Shown here: piece after piece, positions 1 through 12,264 of the stretch | Layout of the letters: each line of letters begins with the position of its first letter | Position numbering within the stretch: the first letter of the stretch is position 1 | Source of the DNA: Artemisia argyi | Taxonomy: Eukaryota; Streptophyta; Magnoliopsida; Asterales; Asteraceae | Reading direction: 5' to 3' | Length of the DNA: 64,000 nucleotides | Assembly (NCBI GenBank): GCA_030686995.1 | Contig: CM060702.1 | Coordinates: 62,717,340-62,781,339 of the forward strand | Notes under the pieces: model-generated | Seen by the model: only the letters and a program-made list of their open reading frames with translations | Told to the model about the DNA's origin: nothing | Databases searched by the model: none | Translations under genes and position numbers: made by a program

Positions 1-715
1 TGTTCACTACAGGTTAAAACTAACAGCATATATCTAAAACCATCAAGATCCCTAAGTAGAATGGTGACTTGAACAAAACAGAAATGTCAAAATAAGATCA
101 AGGCCTCATAACATATAAACCTGTTATGTTCTAAACACCCGGAAGTTGAAGTAGAAAAAGCACATTTACACCCATCATCAAGATCTTGTAAGGCAAATAA
201 GAACTAAAAATGAAGAAATCAAACTTGAAACAAGAATCTGATGACATATAAAACTAACCCACCAGTCCACCACTTCAATAAATTGAAGTTTCTATTATAG
301 GGGAAAGCAAATTACTTGGGCATTTAATAGAGCAGTTAGTCACTCCTAGTCTCCTAGTAACACCGGCAACCACCATCCTAATTTTTAGATAAATAAGCAA
401 CCAACTCAAGGTCGACTAAGAATTATATTTTTTTTTCAACTTATGAAGTTCTAAGTGTTATTTCAAATCAGCAATATGCAGGAACGCACAGCAAACTGCA
501 GTAAAATCTTTACTAAGTAAAAAGCGGTATGAAAACAAAGAAAAGGGAACTTACGACATGCACAGATCAACTACATAAATACATAAGAGAAAAGTAAGCT
601 AACAATCTTCATACGTATCACACTTATAAACATGCTAATCGGCTCACACTCTGGAACACAAACTCTCGTACATATGACTTATCTTTTTTCTCTACGAAGC
701 CATATTCTCATAGAA
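1..715. other. Non-TE flank downstream of the BRK1-like exon
   Basis: No coding region is recognised. On the minus strand this lies 3' of the BRK1-like exon, so it may include a former 3' untranslated region. Read on the minus strand, a GTAAGT-like donor near 555 and a pyrimidine-rich tract ending in TGCAG near 496 could bound an intron. That is only suggestive. Confidence 0.3.
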
Positions 716-833
716 TCAAGTCTTGAACAAATTTGGATTAGATGTAGCAGTATTGACTTACACTTCAAGCAGTTCTAGATGACGCTCTAGCGTATCAAGT
801 TTCTCATTCAGATATGCCAAGTTTTGTTGTAGC
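716..833 (-). pseudogene. BRK1: BRICK1 (SCAR/WAVE complex subunit) last-exon remnant
   Basis: Plant BRK1 (HSPC300) is a small coiled-coil subunit of the SCAR/WAVE complex, which activates ARP2/3 actin nucleation. Read on the minus strand, the fragment gives LNEKLDTLERHLELLEV, an in-frame TAA at 758-760, then VNTATSNPNLFKT and TGA. Order and spacing match the C-terminal half of plant BRK1 as I know it (LNEKLD..LER..E.LEVQV.TAT.NP.LF), with the Gln codon after LEV now TAA. Just upstream, ACA ACA AAA reads as the TTK of the family, but about 5 bases are missing before LAYLNEKL, which shifts the frame. A pyrimidine-rich acceptor (ctctttcaaag) precedes 833, so an intron is retained and this is not a processed copy. 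No first exon is found up to 1521. A decayed duplicate or captured exon fits best. Confidence 0.72.
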
Positions 834-1521
834 CTTTGAAAGAGAAAACAGTCTTTGTAAATACACATGAGCAACTAAATTCACAGTGCTAATGTGAAGC
901 ACGTAAAACATAATAATCATTCTACTATAAACATCCACAAAACAATAGAATGTCTAAAATTATTTTGTCGTAAACAAATCAGATTACAATATCATTACGT
1001 TATGAATTCCATTGAGAGCCTAGGATATTCTAATATGTTGCTACATAACATACGCGATGCAAGATACACTATACAGAGCTGTAGCAATAAAAAAGCGGAA
1101 CCCAAACCTATTGCAGCCAACAAACAAACACTAGTTCAACTAGTTAACTACAGAGACTAATCCTAATTTACTCAAATTGTCAGCAGCTCAATAAACACTA
1201 TCATCTTCACAAAAATCTCTTAACAAAATCTAATCACAAGAAGTCAACACTCCTCATATAAACTAACACTCTGTCAGCTATGTAAGCACACACAGTAAGC
1301 GTAATTTACTCAGATTTCCACTAGCTCGATAAACGCCTATCATCTTTACATGGATCTCTTTACATAAACTACGTGTAACACCTCAACAACTGAAACACAG
1401 AAATAAGGTCATTCTTACAAACGAACACTCGTCGATCCATACATATACATATCTCCTTACACAGAAACATCACTCATTAGTCCATACCACGAAAAACTCT
1501 ATTTCCTGTTTCCTAACAAAA
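834..1521. other. AT-rich flank, probably intronic to the BRK1-like fragment
   Basis: This runs from the acceptor of the BRK1-like exon to the Gypsy-A target site. The 88-codon reading frame at 894-1160 (plus) resembles nothing I recognise and has no coding-like composition. I see no other feature. Confidence 0.3.
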
Positions 1522-1526
1522 ATTCC
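1522..1526. repeat. Target-site duplication of Gypsy-A, left copy (ATTCC)
   Basis: ATTCC sits directly outside the LTR end at 1527 and recurs at 29693-29697 directly outside the other LTR end. It joins the two LTRs into one insertion event. Confidence 0.88.
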
Positions 1527-2977
1527 TGATACGCGGGATTGCGCTGTCGCAACAGGTTTTACTTCTCAAGGGATCTTGAGAAGCTTGCAATCCCCGCCAG
1601 GCAGTGTACCTAATCATTATAGTATAGTATAGTGACAAGTACAGGGGGATTGATCATTCAACTCAGGAATAGTGTTCGCTAGGATTAGAAAGCCTACTAA
1701 ACTAGGTCTAGAGGTGAGGGATGATTCTTTTTGTATTTTTTTTTATATTTTATGAAAGCAAGTAAAATCTCGGGTTTTGAAAGAGTGGGCGGAATTAGTT
1801 GCTAGTCAACTAACCCAATCAACTACAGATGCAATCAAAATAAAATAAAAAGAAATGAAAATAAACTAATGTGATTATGTGGTGAAATCAATAATAAGAA
1901 AAGATGTGTTTACTTAGATTTCATTACTCCCTAGATATCTTTTACCGGTTGAACAGCTTGTTACAATTGCACGGATGACGGGTTATATTCCTTAATACTA
2001 GTCGTAGGGCTGTGAACAATATTCCCTAACTCTATAAGCTCCTACTTCACTCCTATGTCGAGCCGACTAAAAGCTCCTAACATGGAATCACTAGAATTCA
2101 CTTATGTATTAAATACAACCAAAAATCGTAGTAGACCTCCGATCATGTTTCTTAAGACGTCCAAACAAGTTACCAATGGAAGTCTGCCAGTTTTCTTATG
2201 CCTAACATCGAATACAATCATCCACAACAATTATAAACAAACCATCAACTAATAATCAACATCTAGGTTTCACTACATCTAAGCAAACACAATAAAAACC
2301 TAGCCTAGCATGTTAAAAGAAAGACAAGCATAAGATAGAATCACACAACACATAGACATATCGTATGATTATTGGAAAACTTCTCTTTAATTAAGCATGG
2401 ATGGAACAAGGGTTGAAACCCTTATTTTTACAGAAAATTTGTCTAGGGTTTAAGCTCTCCAAAGTTCTCCTAATGTTCCACCACTTACAATGAAAAATTG
2501 GAAAAATATAAATAGATAAAACATCCTGACGACATCACGTTTTAGTTTCTGACGCCGTCAACTCGCCGCCAAATTAAGGATCGTATTGCCTAGATTCAAT
2601 CTAGACGCTGTCAAGAAGGAATTATGCTTTGGGCCGTCACATACATTTTGACCCTGACGGCCTTGGTGACGCCGTCAGGTCAATTGCACCAAAAATGTTC
2701 TGGGCCGTCACGTGTATTTTCCACTTCCACCTCTTTTGCCAAGCTTGACTGTGTGAAGTCTTTACGTCATCAGGTACTGTTCCCAGCAAGGATTTTGAGA
2801 CTTTTCCGTTTTCTTCACTTTTATGCTCCAAAAACGTCCAAAATGCTCCCTTTTCCAGATTTCTCTCCAAAAGTACCTAAAATGACAAAAGGAACGATTT
2901 AGGGTAATATTTGATCAAATAATCTCAAATTCGGGCTTAAATGACCCCTTAAAAGCGGTACACTTTTCGCCTTATCA
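1527..2977 (-). repeat. Gypsy-A 3' LTR
   Basis: Near-identical to 28238-29692, 1451 against 1455 bp. Differences include a roughly 9-bp deletion near 2745, which removes one TGACGCCGTCA-like motif, and scattered mostly transitional changes. The minus-strand U3 end lies toward 2977 and holds the TGACG/CGTCA array at 2520-2780. Confidence 0.9.
2520..2780 (-). promoter_or_regulatory. TGACG/CGTCA motif array in the U3 of the 3' LTR
   Basis: About eight half-sites or palindromes occur, among them TGACGCCGTCA near 2550 and 2668, GACGCTGTCA near 2606, CCGTCAC near 2635 and 2704, and ACGTCATCA near 2764. TGACG is the core recognised by plant TGA-class bZIP factors (as-1 type). A U3 position fits an enhancer role, which is inferred. 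Confidence 0.5.
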
Positions 2978-3510
2978 AATACCCTTACACTTGAGATTTG
3001 CTTGTCCTCAAGCAAATGCGCTTTTATTCTAATCAAAATACAAGTTAGGGGTCATTTAACACTAATATAAAAGTAATTACAACAAATAATCGTTCCACTA
3101 AAAACCAAAAACAAGCACGGAGGTGATACACTAGCACCTCACAAATAGTGTTTAGATACTCACATCTCTCGAGTGTAATAAAGTATATATCACAATATGG
3201 AAATGGAAAACATCTCTCACTACCTTTCATAGCAAATAGATTACCACAGGCTTGGGAAAGGATCAAACCTCCACCACTTGGCGTAAGCACCTATGATAAA
3301 CTATCAAAGAGGTATTTTAAAGGGTTATAAAGTTAAGTGTAGGGATATGGAAAACACGGTTTTGTTGGATAAAGGCAATATTTACTGGTGGCGAGTTAAT
3401 TGTCTTGGTTAATTACATGTACAATATGGCGTTGCTAAGCCAAGACTCGACTCGACTAGAGCTAGTAAATCAAAAATAACAAAAACTTAAAATAAACGGG
3501 ATGGTAGTCC

Positions 3511-3558
<48 letters not shown>

Positions 3559-5430
3559 ATACACTCTTGCCCTTCCATCATAAATAATACATCATAGGGA
3601 ATTTGCATTCCCCTTACACTTGAATTTTTACATACTTTACAATAAACTACTCTAATGACTCGAATCAAGATAATCAAAACACATGGAGTACTTTTTAAAT
3701 ATTAACGCACATACGGGGGTAATAAACTGATGTTCTTCCCCATTACTCCATATTATTAGTAGTTTACCCATGAGTCCCAATCATCCCAAAACAATATGTA
3801 TAAGATATGACTCGACTTAGCAACCATGTAATCAATTAGATAATTAACTAAGGGTTTAAACATGTAACAATAATGCACTAAAGATGAGTGCATACAAGGA
3901 AGGCTAAGGCAATTTGGTTGCACATTTGGGTGGATTGTAAATAAATTCTTCCTTTAAGTAAGATGCTTAAAGTTAGAAACGAAAACATAGGCTCGAAGGG
4001 TTGTACTAGGGGTTTCGTGTACTAAAAATGAGTACAATGCTAAGGTGTGGGAAAATTAATTGACTTCGCTAGTCAAGTAACATGACTTAAATGGTCAAGT
4101 AATTATGATACGGGTTTAAACACAAGGGTGATCCTAATGCCTCTTATCATGTAGTAAATCCTAACCACGCGAATGTAGTCTCACTAGCGGTCTCGAGATG
4201 TATCACTAACGCAAGTTCTAAAATCTAAATACTACTGGTACACTTGTAAGCACTAATAATGAATGCTTTTCCTATCAAATCTAAAGGCGAACCTCGCATA
4301 TTTGGGTGGAAAATTTTTTTAAGTGGTATGGTTTTGTGTTAGTCATATAACTCCTATCCATGAGACGCTTGTTAAGGCTAAAGTTTCACTCCTAAATGTT
4401 GTAAAAAAATTTAAATTTGGCACTAAAGTTGCCCTAGCAAGTATTTCTCTTAGTTTTATTACACATTTTCTATCAAACAAATAAACACAAGTGCAATTGT
4501 ATCCTATAAGGTATCATCATTTACCCTCCCCTTACACTTAGGATGAACATTGTCCCCAATGTTCAATTAAAGGATGTAAAAGTAAAGCAGGTAAAAGAAT
4601 GAAAATAAATACTCCCCTAATTCGTTCGGCGTGGATAGTGTGTCAATAAGGTTAGATCTTCCTCCAAGAAAATGAACTTTGAAAGCTTCCCTCCAGAAAT
4701 ATAAATCATCTTCTTGTCATATATAACCTGTTAAACCTGAGAAAACAATCAAGGCAAACCTCGCGTAAAATTGGCGGCAATCTATATGTACTAAAAAATG
4801 AAATAAAAAAATCCTAGAAAACAAATTAAGATATAATGCTTATGGAGTAAATGTTTGCAGATTTCCTGGAGTTTATAATACTAAAGAATCAACAAAAACT
4901 TTAAGACTCCGGTTTAAACAAAACTCGCAAAATTTTTCAGAATTTTAGTACCTGACGCCATCAGGTTTTAACTCCTGACGCCGTCAAAATGTTCCTGGAG
5001 AAATCTTATGTTAAGTTTCCGGAAAATTTCTGGAAAAACTTATGCCTTATTTCCTGGAAAATCCTACAAAACATCATTATGACTCGATACAAGCATTTGA
5101 CTCTAACAAATACTAATATACATGCTCATTTAATATTGTAGTGAATCATGCTCATTTTCGTTCTTATAAACAAATTTGGATTTCCCTTACACTTAGTTTT
5201 TGCAAAATACCTTTATATGTAATTAAGACGAAGTTAAAAACAAAATAAAGCATTTTCACAATTTACTTTGAAACATGATTTACGAACAATAAAAATAAAA
5301 CACGCATACGGAAACAAATAAAGTCAAACAAATAAAAATCAAACAAATAAAGACACACAAAACATGGGTTGCATCCCAAGAAGCGCTTTTCTTTATTTGT
5401 GAGTCTTGTAGCTAGACTCAAGGTCACGGG
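2978..5430 (-). other. Gypsy-A 3' non-coding region
   Basis: There is no reading frame with retroelement similarity between the protease stop and the 3' LTR. The minus-strand purine motif YAAGTGTAAGGG occurs four times (plus-strand 2982-2993, 3611-3622, 4529-4540, 5184-5195). The first abuts the 3' LTR and is the probable polypurine tract. A run of about 45 T lies at 3512-3556. A pair of TGACGCC-type motifs occurs near 4950-4990. The minus sequence around 4540-4560 (ggggacaatgtt) matches conserved post-coding sequence in Gypsy-B (near 21085) and Gypsy-D (near 52205). Confidence 0.6.
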
Positions 5431-6390
5431 CTATCCTATGTGAGTGAGTTCCTCATCGAGGACATCTTTGGGATCAAACTTAGGCTTCAATTTCCTATTG
5501 GTTCTCTTGGTACGGTATGACTTCTCAAACTTTTCTCCATCCGGATCATATAGAATCATCTTCATATGCCATGATCCGTCACCTTCCTTAGGTGGCTTGT
5601 CCCAATTCGATTTACACTTATCCCCTTCCCTTTTCCACTTGTTCATTCCTAAATTGTTAGGCATCACTCCTAGGAATTCAATCATTTTCCTAAAGACTAA
5701 GGGATCCTCAAAAGGGTTTAGTTCTTCATCCCTAGCTATGAGTTGCTCTACCGAATGCGTTTTATTTATAAACTCCTCTTCTAAATAGAATGGGTGTTGA
5801 GGTCCTATAAAGTCTCCATTAACCCAAGGTCCGTATCTAGATGGTCTACTATTCAAATCTACCCAATGAGGTGTCAGTTCCTCATTAGTATCATAAGCAT
5901 GCTTCTTAACATCATAGACCGACCAAGTGTCTCCTTCTCCTACCGCTATCCTAGATTCCTTACAATTAATCATCGCACTTGCGGTAGCTAAGAATCCTCT
6001 TCCTATTACCAAAGGGCATGTAGTGTCACTTACCATATCAAGGACGTGAAAATCGTCTAGTATAGTTAATTTCCCTATATGCACTAGTATGTCCTTCACT
6101 ACCCCTACCGGATATGCTACACTACCATCCGCAAGACCTATAATTACCTCTGTGTCATCTAATTTTCCAGGCTTAAGAGTGGTGTAAAGGGACAAAGGAA
6201 GTAAATTAAGGCTTGACCCAAGATCGGCTAGTGTGTTGAAAGCTTCGGAGTTCCCGATCCTACAAGGTAAAATAAATATGCCCGGATCATCTAATTTCTT
6301 AGGCAATTCATTCCGAACGAAGGCGGTCCCATTCTTACCCAACTTAAGTTTCTCCTCATATTTCTCAAAAAGGGCGTTGTAGTAGGGAGC
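5431..6390 (-). pseudogene. Gypsy-A protease and C-terminal tail
   Basis: This is the retropepsin part of the gag-protease polyprotein, which cuts the polyprotein during particle maturation. The fragment opens with a gag-pro linker (NALFEKYEEKLKLG). The active-site segment is ADLGSSLNLLPLSLY, with D-L-G rather than the common D-T/S-G, and the second conserved segment is PLVIGRGFLATASAMIN. After it come about 170 residues that are not RT: an acidic and hydrophilic stretch, then a Lys/Arg-rich end (KSYRTKRTNRKLKPKFDP) and a stop at 5431. The upstream part of the protein lies 20 kb away at 26461 and beyond, split by Gypsy-B. The first few residues of an ORF starting at 6408 belong to the Gypsy-B LTR. 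The tail's function is unknown. Confidence 0.78.
6386..6390. repeat. Target-site duplication of Gypsy-B, left copy (GGAGC)
   Basis: GGAGC directly precedes the 5' LTR and recurs at 26456-26460 directly after the 3' LTR. Both copies fall inside the Gypsy-A gag-pro reading frame. Confidence 0.82.
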
Positions 6391-8133
6391 TAATGTGTGC
6401 TTATTCACACATCCTTTTTAGGCCTTAAATCAGACCAAATACACTAAATATGCCAAAAGAATGTGTGTTTCTGTATTTGTGTATGTGAGGTACGGATATT
6501 TAAAAATTCGACAAAAACAAAGCCAAAACCGACAAAAACGAGCACGAGAATGGAAAAAGTTCGAAATCCAGAGCCGGGGAAGCTTAATGATCTAAGAAAG
6601 CCTTAAATGTCAAAAGAAGTCCTTACAGATTTATAAAGTTGAAAGAATGGTCCCTGATCAAAGTTTAAAAAGATTGGCAATTTTAGTCCCTCAGCTTTCA
6701 CAAAATGACAAAAGTGGTCCTTTGAAGAAATTTTAAAGAAAAGACAAAGTCAACCCTCAATAATCAGAGAAACTCAAAATAAGCCCTTGGAAGATACTTT
6801 TGATGAATAACATATTTGGTCCTTGAAGTTTGCAAGAATTACATAATTGGTCCTTGACAAATAATATTACTTCTAAACCATACAAACCGGATCCATATTT
6901 ATAAGCAAATCCAATAATCCTAATCCTGGCCCAAAAAGAAGTATCAAGCCCAATCCCCCATAATCCTATTACCCGGTCCACCACTCATACCCAGTCAACC
7001 CTTTTACCCAACCCGGTCAACACCCCTTATAATAAAACCCCCAAAACAAATTTACCCACCACCCCAGTTTATAACCAAACCAAGAAATGACTGTGCCTAA
7101 AAACCCTAAAAATTTACATGCTCCAATTACCCACCTCGTACCAATAATTACCTAATGATTGGGTGATTCTAGAAACTAACGCAGGATAGAGAATGTCAGG
7201 GACACGTGGTCCAATCAGGAGAGACATGCAGGATTCACTAGTCATGTGCACATGACCCAAGGGTGGATAATTCTGCTTATGATTGAAGCATAATCCAAGG
7301 GCTGACATCAAAGGATCGAGGACCTTCTCAGAAACCCTAAGCAAGCTCGTGGCTCACTTATAAATACCCCCACTCATTTCATGTAAAGTGAGTAGGTTTT
7401 TAGTAGTGTTACTCTGTTAAATTACTTTCTCAATTGTATTTCAATCTTCTAATATCGTAATTCAATCTTTTATTTAATGAAATTTCAGTTTTTCTTTTTT
7501 ATATCATCTTTCTTATTTAGTTAATTTTAGGTTTCAAGTTATTTAAATACTGTTGTTTAAGCTCTTTTACTGTTCCAATAGTTTATAAATATCAATTTTA
7601 GCTTATTAAAAACTTACTATTTCAGCTTTGTTTCATGTTATATTAAAAATCCAAAAAAAATAAAAAAATCAGAAAAAATAAAAAAAATATATAAAATAGT
7701 TTTGATTCATTCAACTTAAGCTTCAAATAGTTTTTTTTCTGTTTAACATAAGCTCATATAAGCTCTCTTATAGCTTATTGTGAGTTTATTTAGTCATATC
7801 TCTTAAATTCCAATAAAGGTCAACTGTGGTCAAACAAGCTTATTTAAATAAGCTCAACTTAATTTTAGGAGTTAAGGCAGCCAAAAGGAGTCCATTGGCC
7901 TGTCAAAAGACAGGAAAGCTTAGTGAACCCCCTCTGTTCAAGCTGAGGGGGCTTTGATTTGTAAGATCTCATTTCATTTTTATTTTTAATATTGCATCAG
8001 TTATTAGCAGTAGTATAATTTGGTCATTGTTACTTATTTCTATTTCATTTTGGTATTTGAATTATAGTAAGCTTTATCTTAGTTTATATTTCATTGTTGT
8101 AGTCATTTGATTAGTTACTGTTGCATTGAATGT
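6391..8133 (+). repeat. Gypsy-B 5' LTR, truncated at its 3' side
   Basis: It matches the first ~1.74 kb of the LTR at 22660-26455. The first bases are TAATG where the other copy has TGATG, a likely G-to-A change. Alignment with the 3' LTR fails between 8122 and 8135, where Copia-C begins. Confidence 0.87.
7359..7366 (+). promoter_or_regulatory. TATA box of the Gypsy-B 5' LTR
   Basis: TATAAATA followed by a C-rich stretch, duplicated at 23638-23645 in the other LTR. It sits about 970 bp into the LTR, the usual U3/R position. Transcription start is inferred, not shown. Confidence 0.55.
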
Positions 8134-11100
8134 TTTCGATTACTTTATTCACATCTCAAGGTTCTCTTTGCACAACCTGGCTACTCGGTTGGTTACAATC
8201 GTGCATTCGCAACACTCTTCAGTGAAAAGGCTAAGACCTTCACAGGAAAAATGACTCTATACTTAGATCAACTTCAACAACAACTTGAAAAGTGTGAATT
8301 TTCTAAAGAAAGATCTATGGCTGCATTCTGTGTGATCAACAACCAACTCCAAGCGTTCATTGATTCGCGATTCACTGAGGAGTATGATCATGAGAGTCAA
8401 ATGACGAAAAAGAACTTTGCTGCTCACACAGGAATCGAGGTTGACGTGTTCAGAGTCACACTACTCCAACTCATGGGTAATGTGAAGGAGTACATTATGG
8501 AAAGAGCACAACACAAACTCAAGTATGAAGACAAGATGAAGGCATGTCGGGTGCAATCAAGAGATGGTATTGTGGATTCGGGTAAAGCATCGGGTGTTGG
8601 GAGAGTAGTCACCGATGACAGAGGATCAGAGACTGATAAGCTTAACTCTACCAACAGTTCAATCACTCTTGCTAAAAAGGATGTGGATGCATGTAACAGA
8701 CCGATGAAAGAATAGGCTTCATGTGCTAAGGTACTCAAACTGAATGACATGGTCGATAAACATGAGATTCCCAACAAAGTACAACTGACAAACGTTGTTG
8801 GTTTAAATATTGATAATATGGGAAATAGCAATGTTTTCCCATGTGAACAATATGTGAAACATAACGAAGAGTTAGTTGTACCAAGTAGTGCATCTTCTGT
8901 TGTCGATAATGATTGTGATTTGCATGAGCACACTGTTTATATCCCTGATGACACCCTGACCACTAGGATTAATATTCTTAAGGATTAAGTTAGGTGTTAT
9001 GAACAACGTGCAAAATTTGAGCTAACCGAACATGAACAGAAAATGGATTGGCAAATGCATGCATATATAAAGGAACGTAACTTAAAGGAAGAAACATTGA
9101 AACAAGAGTTAAAATCTTTACAAAATCAACTTGATCAAACTGTCAAACGTGAACAGGAGATACAAAAGAGGATGATTACTCAAAAACTTGATTTTCAGGA
9201 TAAGGAAACGAAACTCTTAAATGATTTTTCCAGACTTAAGACGTTAAAGAACAAGCTTGAAAACAAGTTGTACACACAAGGCCAAACCATTCAAACTGCT
9301 CAAATGATACAAAAGCATAAAAAGTTGTGTGATAAAAACAGTGAAAAGGATGTAGATGAACCCAAATATAATTGGCTTAGGAGCGTTAGAGATGCCCAAC
9401 CTGCATTATATGATGCAAATGTTATGCTTAAGCCTGGTCGTGCCCCTCCTGATGTGCGATCCGATGATGAGACCAATGAGATAGAAGATAGAACTAGAGA
9501 GAAATTGGCTGAAAAATTAAAGGATCCCTTGTGCATTGCAAACAAAATTCTGTACAAATATGATTACTTTGAAGATAATCGATTAGCTCTTTTTGTCCCT
9601 CAAAAAAGGTTTACCCCACAGCATATATCTTGGAGTTTTGACCTTGAAAGAATGAAAGCAGAAAGAATAGTGGGTGAAACTCGTACCATGTTTAAGATAG
9701 CTAAACCAACGTTATACCCACTAAATACATCCAGGCATCTTGTCCCTTTAACTATCCCCACGCAAAATAATACTCTAATTGCTCTATATGTTCTTGGTCA
9801 ATTATTCACTGATTTTGAAAAAAACATGTAAAAAGAGAATTACGCCAACGGGTATTACTGAAGGGGAAAGGGGTTTTGAACAAACAAAAAGTTGTTATTT
9901 AACTGAGGTCATGCCATTCTTTAAACATCTCAAGGAACATTTTGAGGGTCTTCAAAAAACCTTAAATAAAGATGTTGAAAATATGAAAAAGGTGTTTAAA
10001 GAAGTGGAAAACAAGGGAAAACAAACTGCAACAGATCTTCAATATAGTGAAATTGCGAGGAAAAATGCTCTTATCATGAATGATACCTTGATTGCTAAAT
10101 GTGTTACTCAAGATGTATTCTATACTGCCACTGATTCTTCATTAACTGCTTGTCAATTTCATGAAATGTCTGTTGCTTTAAATGTTCTCCAGAATCGTGT
10201 TGTTGAGCTTGAGGGGGAGAATTTAAAATTGCGTGAGAAAATTCAAAATGATGACCATGATAACATGGTCAGGCATTTGTCAAAACTAGAGGTTGATAAT
10301 CTTAATTTGCAATTAAAGTGTCAACATTTAGAAGAAAGAATTAAAATCTCAAATGCCAAGACATCTTCGGATGCTCCTGAATTTGATGCATATTTTGAAT
10401 TAGCCAAACGTGATGAAAAAATTCAAGCTCACACTAACACGATTCGAAAATTGAGGGTCCAAATTGACCAATTGAAGTCAAACAAGAGTGATGTGATTGG
10501 CACTCAAAAACCACAGTCTATAGATTCTTAGAATTTTCAATTTCAAGATACCATCAATAAATTGCAACATGAAAATGATTGGTTTCGAGCTGAAAATTCA
10601 AAAGTTAAACAGCATTACAAAGAGTAATATTATTCAATTAAGATCACACGTGATAAAAACAATGAAAAGATAACTTCTTTGATTAAAGAAATTGAGAATC
10701 TAAAGACTCAAGTGAAAGGGAAAATGCCAATCATCACTTGTGATAATGTTGTTCAAAAGGTTTCTACTTGTAAAAATTACGCAATTGATGCTGTGTATAT
10801 TCCTCTTCCCCTTAGGAATAATAAGTTAGTTCATAGTGACTATCTTAAAAATCTTAAGGAGTGCCTTGACTTGCTTCGTGAAACCATTGAAGAGGATAGG
10901 ATAGCAAAACCACTTGATGATGCTATTGTAGGTGCCTGCTTTCTCACTAATAGATCTCAGGAACTCTTAGAATATGCTATTGGTACATGTCCTAAGATTG
11001 ATAGCAAGCAAGATAGGTCATCTGCTTCTTCCTCTAAGTCAACAAACAAGCATGTTACCTTTGCTGAACCTTTGGAAACTTCAGATCCCAACACATCAAA

Positions 11101-11802
11101 ACATGTTCAGCAACTAGAAGTGCAAAAGACTAAGTTTCCCATCAGTCCTTCTATAGGAGTTAATAGTGACACTAAAGCTAGAAAGTCAAAACCAATGAGA
11201 AATATAAAGAAGGATAAGACTTCACCAGCTAACAGTGTTCCTAAGACAAAAGTAGAAGACCACATGAGGAACTATAAGTCTAAGTTGAACAAAAGGAACC
11301 ATAATTCAAATCCTAATTCACTTTGCAAAACATGTAATAAATGCTTAATCTTGAGTAATCATGATAAATGTGTTGAGAAATTTCTGAAGTCGTTTAACAA
11401 ACCCCCAGTTAAGAAAGTTTGGAGAGCTAAACAAATTAAGCAAATTTGGAAAGCAACAGGAAAACTGTTTGCCAATGTTGGTTATCAATGGAAGCCCACT
11501 GGAAGAAAATTCACTTTAGGAGAACAATGCCCTTTAACTAGAATAACTAATTCTAAAGTAGTGCCTATTAAGGAATAGAAGCCAACTGGTAGAACTTTCT
11601 CTTTGGAGACACAATGTCCTTTAACTAGGCCAATTTCATCTACTAGTGAACTTTCCACCATAGAAATGAATGCACCTAAGGTCTTAGTGGCTTTAGAACT
11701 TGTTTGCACTAACCAACTGGAACCCAACTCAAATTGGGGATCCGACACTCCAAATTTTCTGATCTCTTCTATTTCCAAATGCAGGTCGTACATTTCGTCC
11801 TT
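8134..11802 (+). pseudogene. Copia-C gag and coiled-coil linker
   Basis: It is readable in pieces at 8134-8715, 8749-8988, 9043-9831, 9838-10531, 10679-11578 and 11603-11800, separated by stops and frameshifts. The first piece contains the motif LYLDQLQQQLEKCEF, followed by a region rich in Gln and Glu. 9043-9300 and 9900-10500 are heptad-rich coiled coil (for example LQNQLDQTVKREQEIQKR). A Cys/His cluster CKTCNKCLILSNHDKC lies near 11320-11370, followed by Lys-rich sequence with repeated WKPTGR-type segments. I know this arrangement from Asteraceae copia polyproteins. Gag would package the RNA into particles. The role of the coiled coils is unknown to me. Confidence 0.72.
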
Positions 11803-12260
11803 TCGTATTTGGACTCAGGCTGCACAAAACATATGATTGGGGATCACTCAGTGCTCGAGAATTTCGTGAATAAGTTTATCGGGACAATTAGATCCGGGAA
11901 CTACCACTTTGGGGTAATTATGGGTTATGGAGATTATGTTTTTGGTGACTACGAATTTCCTGGGTATACTACGTGGAAGGACTTGGGCATAGTCTGTTCT
12001 CTGTTGGTCAATATGTTGATTCCGATCTTGACGTTGCCTTCAGAAAACACACATGCTTGGTCTGAGAATTGGATGGTATTGATTTTCTTAAAGATAATCA
12101 TGGCACTAATCTATACACCTTTTTCTATCGAAGACATAATGCGGTCCTCTCCTATTTGCTTTCTCTCAAAGGCCTCAAAGAACCAATCGTGGCTATGGAA
12201 ACAAAGTTTTAATCACTTGAACTTTGGTACCATCAATGCTCTTGCTCGCAATAATCTTGT
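11803..12260 (+). pseudogene. Copia-C protease and GAG-pre-integrase region
   Basis: The active-site motif LDSGCTKHM (near 11808-11834) is the copia-type aspartic protease D-S-G. Downstream, KIMGYGDY-like sequence is damaged, then comes the pre-integrase segment ending HLNFGTINALARNNLV with the histidine of the integrase zinc-binding region. The frame is maintained in part of the 11734-12264 reading frame but diverges from the family in the middle, suggesting compensating indels. Confidence 0.68.
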
Positions 12261-12264
12261 ATGA

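Noticed and set aside
6757..7344. Minus-strand frames of about 75 codons inside the Gypsy-B LTR, repeated at 23037-23629
   Set aside because: They recur because the LTR is duplicated. They lie opposite the U3 promoter region and carry no known domain.
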